From: Hymenobacter ginkgonis
GTDB lineage: Bacteria > Bacteroidota > Bacteroidia > Cytophagales > Hymenobacteraceae
Assembly: GCF_009755225.1 (NCBI RefSeq)
Contig: NZ_WQKZ01000003.1
Location: 868,001-932,000 of the forward strand
Reading direction: 5' to 3'
Length of the DNA: 64,000 nt
This document shows, in pieces, positions 62,852 through 64,000 of the stretch. The position numbers were made by a program, and so were the translations under genes. The notes below the pieces were generated by a model. It was not told where the DNA came from. It saw only the letters and a list, made by a program, of their open reading frames with translations, and ran no database searches. Each line of letters starts with the position of its first letter. The stretch's first letter is position 1.

Positions 62852-64000
62852 GTGCTGCCGCCTACCCCCCCTTTGCCCACTTACGACGTTGCCCTAGTGG
62901 GCGCGGGGCCGGCGGGCACGGCCTGCGCGCTGGCCCTGCGCGGCAGCGGCCTGCGGGTGGCGCTGCTCGACAAGGCCGCTTTCCCGCGCGATAAAATCTG
63001 TGGCGATGCCATTCCGGGGGCGGCGCTCAAAGCGCTGGCGGCCCTTGACCCCGCGTATCGCGTCGCCCTGGCTGGCTTGCGCCCCCAAAGCCCGGCCCGC
63101 CACAGCCGGCTGGTGGCGCCCAGCGGCCGCAGCCTGTGGCTGCACTGGCAAAAACCTAGCTTCAACAGTCCGCGGCTCGATTTTGATGCGGCGCTGCTTG
63201 GCCTGGTGCGCCACCACACCGATACCGTTATTTTGGAAAACACCAGTCTGCTCGAAGTAACCGCCGGGCCCGATGGTGTGCACCTGCGCACTACGCAGGG
63301 CGAGCTGCGCTGCCGCCTCGTGGTGGGCTGTGACGGGGCTAATTCGGTGGTGCGCCGCCAATTGCTGCCTGGCCCTGCCCAGCCGCAGCCCTGCGTGGGC
63401 GTGCGCGCCTATTTCGAAAATGTGGCCGACGCGCCCGACGACACCACCGAATTTTATTTCAGCCGCGACTACCTAGCCGGTTATTGCTGGGTGTTTCCGG
63501 TGGGCAACGGCCGCTACAACGTAGGCCTGGGGTTGCTTACCGAGCTGATTAGCGCACACAAAATCGACCTGAAAGTGCTGCTGCGCGAGTGGCTCGCTAC
63601 CCACCCCGCGCTGGCCGAGCGCTTTGCCCAGGCCCGGCAGCTGGGCCCCACGCGGGGCTTTGGCCTGCCGCTGGGCGGGGGGGTAGGGGCGGCGCTGCCG
63701 GTGGCGGGTACGGGGTTTTTGCTATGCGGCGACGCGGCGGCGCTCATCGACCCTTTGCAGGGCCACGGCATCGATACGGCCGTGGAAAGCGGCATTCTGG
63801 CCGCCGCCCAGGCCCGGCGCTGCTGCGCGGCTGGGGCGTTTGATGCGGCGTTTATGCAGCCCTACACCGACGCGGTGCAGCAGCAGATTGGCGCCAAGCT
63901 GCTGCTGCACCACCGTCTAATGCGCCTGTTCAGTGCCCGGCCCTGGCTGGTGAATGCCGCCGTGCGCGTGGCCGCCGTGCCGCGCCTGCGCCGCTGGCTG
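62852..64000 (+). CDS. Geranylgeranyl reductase-family flavoprotein (partial, runs off the window)
   Basis: An open frame from a GTG at 62852 to the last base, 383 codons so far, with no ATG in a sensible position. It begins VLPPTPPLPTYDVALVGAG and has the FAD motif VGAGPAGTACALALRGSG (about 16-33), KICGDAIPGAALKAL (about 49-63), the DG motif GCDGANSVVRR (about 158-168) and the GD motif LLCGDAAALIDPLQGHGID (about 289-307). These mark the geranylgeranyl reductase/menaquinone-reductase-like group. It probably reduces an isoprenoid or quinone side chain; the exact substrate is unknown. Confidence 0.85.
   Translation, partial: MLPPTPPLPTYDVALVGAGPAGTACALALRGSGLRVALLDKAAFPRDKICGDAIPGAALKALAALDPAYRVALAGLRPQSPARHSRLVAPSGRSLWLHWQKPSFNSPRLDFDAALLGLVRHHTDTVILENTSLLEVTAGPDGVHLRTTQGELRCRLVVGCDGANSVVRRQLLPGPAQPQPCVGVRAYFENVADAPDDTTEFYFSRDYLAGYCWVFPVGNGRYNVGLGLLTELISAHKIDLKVLLREWLATHPALAERFAQARQLGPTRGFGLPLGGGVGAALPVAGTGFLLCGDAAALIDPLQGHGIDTAVESGILAAAQARRCCAAGAFDAAFMQPYTDAVQQQIGAKLLLHHRLMRLFSARPWLVNAAVRVAAVPRLRRWL

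Overview
The window looks like a chromosomal segment of a high-GC member of the Bacteroidota, most likely Hymenobacter or a close relative. The gene families point that way: LptE, SecG, a PF14121-type putative porin, MiaE, a propionyl-CoA carboxylase beta chain and a PF04120 iron permease. So do promoters of the form TTTG-N(18-21)-TAnnTTTG, the lack of Shine-Dalgarno sites, and a very frequent GGGGTAGG/CCTACCCC word. The species assignment is inference. The window holds about 48 protein genes, one ordinary tRNA and an unusual non-coding RNA cluster.

Region 1 (1-2500) is the most interesting part. Five tandem RNA units lie between 132 and 768, directly upstream of rtcB (RNA ligase). Each has an outer stem, a conserved bulged motif (TGCCGTAG facing GCTYRTTGC), an inner stem, and the sequence TACTTCG just inside. 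In three units the stem encloses pieces of tRNA in permuted order: T arm first, then an acceptor stem closed by a small loop, then (in two of them) the D arm. This is the layout of bacterial Y RNAs of the YrlA type, which bind Ro60/Rsr and are known next to rtcB in other bacteria. The Ro60 gene itself is not in the window.

Region 2 (2500-17250) is mostly minus-strand housekeeping and stress genes: MOSC protein, Dps, FAD monooxygenase with an AraC regulator, iron permease, tRNA-Leu(GAG), RqcH/NFACT, a BtuF-like protein, M42 peptidase, propionyl-CoA carboxylase beta, AlkA, a PPP-type phosphatase, a Na+/H+ antiporter and threonine aldolase.

Region 3 (17250-34990) has a small basic/acidic protein, a YfcE-like phosphodiesterase, Nudix and lipoprotein genes, a POT peptide transporter, groES-groEL, and a minus-strand run of miaB, a sigma-54 activator, lptE, a TPR-like gene and secG. 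Next come pabB, a TPR protein, a zinc-ribbon coiled-coil protein with Nif3, and a SMUG2-like glycosylase.

Region 4 (34990-47680) has lpxK, a putative porin, miaE, tsaE, alanine dehydrogenase, a flavin reductase-like gene, an IS1-InsA-like orphan, and an MFS-porin-MFS uptake cluster. Region 5 (47760-53390) is an acetate-response module: a small membrane protein, a symporter-histidine kinase fusion, a lone receiver protein and acetyl-CoA synthetase, resembling CrbS/CrbR-acs. Region 6 (53600-64000) carries two six-hairpin glycosidases, fumarylacetoacetase, a NifU-like protein and an Mrp ATPase, an AT-rich orphan gene, a GH2 enzyme and the start of a geranylgeranyl reductase-family flavoprotein.

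Many genes are followed by unusually long, perfect inverted repeats (arms up to 40 bp). In two cases these run into the coding sequence. Larger imperfect palindromes of the GTCATGCTGAG type behave like dispersed REP elements.
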